From IMG/VR virus record IMGVR_UViG_3300036850_000052, positions 1 through 22,863 of that record: a DNA stretch of 22,863 nt. One strand, written 5' to 3'. The notes beneath the pieces are model-generated. The model was not told the DNA's origin and did not search any database. It was given only the letters and a program-made list of their open reading frames with translations. Positions 19,866 to 22,863 of the stretch are shown piece by piece. Each line of letters opens with the position of its first letter. The first letter of the stretch is position 1. This DNA is from a virus. A program made the translations under genes and the position numbers.

Positions 19866-21117
19866 CCAGATCCCCACCATCCTCGCCATCGTCGTCGGGC
19901 ACGTCCGCGTCGATCAGTCGCTCCATCACCCGAATCTCCGCCGCGGTCAACGCCCCGAGCGCCGCCAACTTCTCGTACGCCTGCGCGCGCTCGAGCAGAG
20001 CCGGCCGCGAGTACTCGTCCCGGTTCAACTCCACCGACTGCCCGCGGGGCAGCGCCCACCCGGACAGTGCCGACATCACCCGCACCGCTGCGGTCTTCAG
20101 ATACCGGCGGTCGTGGAAGTCGAACACCTGGGACACGTTGGAGTAGGTCATCGACTCGCCTGTCGGCAACCCCAGCAGGAACGGGGGAACGCCGAGCAGG
20201 ACCGAGATCCGCGCCTCGTTGTACTGCAGCAGGTCCGTAAGGCCCATCTCGGCCGGAGACAGCTGCAACTTGTTGGCCTTCAGCCCAGAGGACAGGACCG
20301 CCGGTTTGAACGGCTCCCCGAAGGCCCCAATCCGGGACGCCCACCACCGGTCGAGCAGCTCGTTTGCCTGCGTCGGGGTCAAGGGCTGATCGGTGTCCAG
20401 GGTGTATTTGGGCACCGCGCCGCTCGCGGCGAAGTCTTGCGCGTACCGGGCCAGCATGGACGCCGCGACCAGCCGGGTACGCCCGGAGTCCAGCGGGCCG
20501 ATGCCGCGCGGCGTGTCGACCGTCGACTTGTAGCGGATATGCAGCATGTCGCCGGTGACATCCAGGCTGCCGATGTTGTACTCGCGGCCAGCCTTGCCCA
20601 TCTCCACGTTCACCAGCGGCGGCGGGATCACCCGGAAGTTGTACGGCCAGCCGTCGGCCGAGCGGGACATCGGCAGGACGAACGCCTCGCCGAGCTGGAA
20701 GTCCCAGAAACATTGCTTGGCCATCTCCGACCAGTCCGTGTACACGTCGGGGTCGGGGTTGCCCATCCACGCGGTCGCCGGCAGCACCCGACCGCCCCGG
20801 GTCCGGTAGACGGGCATCGCCGACAGCACCGACGAGTTCAGGTCCAGCGCGGCCCACGCGACGTCGACGAGTTCGTCGAGCTTCTGCCCGAGCCCGCCCT
20901 GACTCCACTGGGGGGATGCCCAACTGGCCGGCCACCCGTCCCACGGTGACGGCACGATCGCCGCCATGCGGTTCTGCACCGGTCCCGTGGCCGGCTCGAG
21001 TTCGACCCCGTTCGGGTCGCCCGGCCGGTAGCCGGGGCCGACCGAATCCGGATCGCCGACCGTGGAGTTGGGGACGGCGCCAGCGCCGGTCAACCATTGC
21101 CAGAAGCCCATAGCCAC
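19828..21117 (-). CDS. Portal protein (HK97 family)
   Basis: This 429-residue protein forms the dodecameric ring at the packaging vertex. The sequence has LDELVDVAWAALDLNSSVLS, the WPYNFRVIPPPLVNVEMGKA segment, and DMLHIRYKSTVDTPRGIGPL, which matches the conserved LHIR...GxSPL region of HK97-type portals. The clip/stem region ERxS-like EARISVLLGVPPFLLGLPTG is equally typical. A C-terminal Asp/Glu run (DADVPDDDGEDGGD) leads to AAQALTGGGRS. Length fits the family (about 400-450). The gene starts four bases after the terminase stop. Its 3' end is duplicated after the HNH gene that follows. Confidence 0.92.
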   Translation of the reverse strand: MAMGFWQWLTGAGAVPNSTVGDPDSVGPGYRPGDPNGVELEPATGPVQNRMAAIVPSPWDGWPASWASPQWSQGGLGQKLDELVDVAWAALDLNSSVLSAMPVYRTRGGRVLPATAWMGNPDPDVYTDWSEMAKQCFWDFQLGEAFVLPMSRSADGWPYNFRVIPPPLVNVEMGKAGREYNIGSLDVTGDMLHIRYKSTVDTPRGIGPLDSGRTRLVAASMLARYAQDFAASGAVPKYTLDTDQPLTPTQANELLDRWWASRIGAFGEPFKPAVLSSGLKANKLQLSPAEMGLTDLLQYNEARISVLLGVPPFLLGLPTGESMTYSNVSQVFDFHDRRYLKTAAVRVMSALSGWALPRGQSVELNRDEYSRPALLERAQAYEKLAALGALTAAEIRVMERLIDADVPDDDGEDGGDLVAAQALTGGGRS

Positions 21118-21121
21118 CCCC

Positions 21122-22552
21122 CTAGAAGAAGATCATCGGCGGCGAGGTCGCCTGCGAGAGTTGGAGCAGCCACGCCGCGCCCGTTGCCGACACCAGCGGC
21201 GAGATGTCGCCCGACTTACGCCGCGACCATGTCCACAAGTCGTCGCCGATGTCCCGCTTTACCGCCACCGACAGAGCCTGCACGTACAGCGGATCCCCGG
21301 AGTGGGTTATCCCGCCGTCGGCGATCAGCTTCTGCAGGTGCGCGCACGCCCGGCCCATGTCCTGATTCGTGAAAGGTTCCGACTTCACGCCGGCCATCTC
21401 CAGCTGCGGGATCAGCGCCGAAACCGCGCCGGACGCCAGGTGCGCGAACCGCGCCCCCGAATACCGCCCGGCCAGTTCCACCGCCCGGGTCACGAGCCCG
21501 TCGTATCCGCGGCGGTAGTCGGCCAACTCCACATGCGGCATGCCGTCGTTCTCCGCGGCCGCCGAGATGGACCATGATCCCAGCCCCGGGGAGCAGTCCA
21601 GGAAGAACACCGGGTCACCCGCAGGCCGGTCGGTCAGAGCCACCGCGTGGGCGTTCCACGCCTCGATGGAAATCAGCGAGGCGTCCAGCTCGTCCCAGAT
21701 CCCCAGGGCCTCGCGAATGTAGGATTCCTCGGTCAGGTTCTTGCGCATCCGCAGGATCGCCTCACGGGGCGTGCGCTTCGGGTAGGACGGGTTCGCCTTT
21801 GCCACCTGCGCCCAGTCGTCCGGCTTGGCGTTGCGGTCGGCGCTGAATTCGACATAGACCGTGTCGTCGGCCTCGCCTGACAGCGCATCAGCCCGCTTCC
21901 GGCGGAACACCTCGCCCGGGTCCGTCGGCTTCGGCGGGGTGCCCGTGAACAGGATCAGCGGGTTCGCGGCCTGGTTGGTCGCCGGGATCATGTCGTCGAG
22001 CGCGTTCTCCGTCAGGATCTGCGCCTCGTCGAACACCAGCACGTCCACCATCGAGAAACCGCGGCCGAAGCCCCGCTCCCGGGCACCGAACAGGATCCGC
22101 GACCCCTTCCGGAACCGGATCTCCTCTTCGCCCGACCCCAGGACCACCTTCGCCACATGCGGCGCGATCTTCTTCCGCCGCGCCATGGCCTGCATCGCCT
22201 GGAACGTCTCCGCCGCGGTCCGCAGCCGGTGCGCCGTCCAGATCACCGTCAGCCCCGGGAGCAGCAGGCACAACGCGAACACGATCGCGCCGAGCAGGTA
22301 CGTCTTGCCGACCTGACGCGGGATCGAGATGACCACGCCGCCGACGGTGGTCGCATACCGGCCGTTCGCCCTCTTCGCCAGGATCAGCCGACCGGTTCCG
22401 TGCTGCCACGGATCGAACAGCACCCCCAGCTCACGGCATTTGTCCCGAACCGCCGGCCAGCCCGTCGATGTGATACCGGAAGGGACCACGACGTGCCGGG
22501 CAAGCTCAGATAGCCGAGGAATCCCACTGTTCGTCGGCGGTTGGCTCGGCAT
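21122..22552 (-). CDS. terL: Terminase large subunit
   Basis: This 476-residue packaging motor combines ATPase and nuclease. The ATPase has a Walker A-like PRQVGKT at 78-84, Walker B VLVFDE at 171-176 and the coupling motif FTGTP at about 202-206. The nuclease domain begins near 313 with DPVFFLDCSPGLGS, where D319 is a likely metal ligand, and ends near SGDISPLVSATGAAWLL. The opening SELARHVVVPSGITSTGWPA is typical of actinophage terminases. The ATG lies inside the small subunit gene (47-base overlap), which suggests translational coupling. Confidence 0.95.
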   Translation of the reverse strand: MPSQPPTNSGIPRLSELARHVVVPSGITSTGWPAVRDKCRELGVLFDPWQHGTGRLILAKRANGRYATTVGGVVISIPRQVGKTYLLGAIVFALCLLLPGLTVIWTAHRLRTAAETFQAMQAMARRKKIAPHVAKVVLGSGEEEIRFRKGSRILFGARERGFGRGFSMVDVLVFDEAQILTENALDDMIPATNQAANPLILFTGTPPKPTDPGEVFRRKRADALSGEADDTVYVEFSADRNAKPDDWAQVAKANPSYPKRTPREAILRMRKNLTEESYIREALGIWDELDASLISIEAWNAHAVALTDRPAGDPVFFLDCSPGLGSWSISAAAENDGMPHVELADYRRGYDGLVTRAVELAGRYSGARFAHLASGAVSALIPQLEMAGVKSEPFTNQDMGRACAHLQKLIADGGITHSGDPLYVQALSVAVKRDIGDDLWTWSRRKSGDISPLVSATGAAWLLQLSQATSPPMIFF

Positions 22553-22814
22553 TGCCCGAATCCTCCTCGGCCGCCACGTCGATCGCCTCGATCTCCTTGG
22601 CGATCTCCAAAAGACGCCGGGTCAGAGCGGCCAGGTCGCGCGCGGGCGTATTCGGATCCTCAACCGCCTTAGCCACGCGGGCACGCATCGCCACCAGCAA
22701 CTCGCGGCGGTCACCGCCCTCGGCGGCACCGCTGACCGTCTTCGGCTTCGACTTCTCCGTGGCGGGCTTCTCGTCGGCGGCGACAGCGCGAAGCGACCCC
22801 CTGCGCGTGGTCAC
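22506..22814 (-). CDS. terS: Terminase small subunit
   Basis: The protein has 102 residues. A basic, Lys/Arg-rich N-terminus (TTRRGSLRAVAADEKPATEK) precedes a helical centre (RRELLVAMRARVAKAVEDPN, TPARDLAALTRRLLEIAKEI) and an acidic tail (EEDSGNAEPTADEQWDSSAI). The TPARDLAALTRRLLEI segment is the hallmark of the small DNA-recognition subunits that precede actinophage large terminases. It starts at GTG with a GAGGTGG purine run upstream. The remaining 49 bases to the window edge show no gene. A cos or pac site may lie further upstream, outside the window. Confidence 0.88.
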   Translation of the reverse strand: MTTRRGSLRAVAADEKPATEKSKPKTVSGAAEGGDRRELLVAMRARVAKAVEDPNTPARDLAALTRRLLEIAKEIEAIDVAAEEDSGNAEPTADEQWDSSAI

Positions 22815-22863
22815 GGACAGTCACCCACCTCACAAGGAAAAACGTCAGGGATAGAAAACGGAC

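Noticed and set aside
19832-21097. Upstream extension of the HNH reading frame to 616 codons
   Set aside because: It runs out of phase through the portal gene and reads as Arg/Gly/Pro-rich noise; the HNH protein begins near 19831.
1-22863. CRISPR array, tRNA genes, integrase or repressor
   Set aside because: I looked for regularly spaced repeats, cloverleaf-like segments and integrase or helix-turn-helix motifs and saw none I could support.

Overview
The window is a contiguous late (structural) cassette of a siphovirus, either a free phage or a prophage, that infects a high-GC actinobacterium. The reasons are a GC content of roughly two thirds by eye, frequent GTG starts, GTGA/ATGA stop-start overlaps, leaderless-type promoters, and the order terminase, portal, protease, HK97-fold capsid, neck, major tail protein, frameshifted tail chaperone, tape measure, tail tip, lysis. 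Nothing here fixes the host genus. No integrase, repressor, tRNA, CRISPR or att site is visible, so lifestyle is open.

Almost everything is read on the minus strand, from high to low coordinates. Packaging and head: small and large terminase (22814-21122), portal (21117-19828), prohead protease (18679-17810), major capsid protein (17679-16429), an acidic small protein and a head-associated small protein (16396-15754), and the head-tail adaptor (15638-15105). Next comes an accessory block of four beta-rich proteins of unknown function (15037-11904), including a 557-residue protein with four exact-length 67-residue repeats. The neck then resumes with stopper, HK97-gp10-like protein and tail terminator (11891-10712). 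The tail follows: two small proteins, major tail protein (9408-8929), paired hairpins including a rho-independent terminator, a small unknown gene, tail assembly chaperones G and G-T joined by a -1 frameshift at a CCCTTTC slippery site, tape measure protein with a C-terminal M15-like peptidase signature (7340-4041), and minor tail proteins (4044-2239). Two small unknown genes and the lysis module (amidase endolysin, four-helix membrane protein, a second holin-like protein cut by the window edge) close the window.

Three HNH endonuclease genes interrupt the cassette. One (minus strand) sits directly after the portal gene and is bracketed by a 38-bp direct repeat (36/38 identical) that duplicates the last codons and stop of the portal gene. 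The other two are on the plus strand, against late transcription, and each has a TANNNT -10 hexamer exactly six bases before the start codon, so each probably makes its own leaderless mRNA. A further plus-strand ORF for a small membrane protein lies between the tail chaperone and the tape measure gene.

The most unusual items are (1) the repeat-flanked HNH element at the portal 3' end, which looks cleanly excisable; (2) the 4 x 201-bp repeat protein and its beta-rich neighbours inserted in the neck cassette; and (3) the shared promoter architecture of the antisense HNH genes. Functional calls rest on reading motifs and gene order only; no database search was possible.
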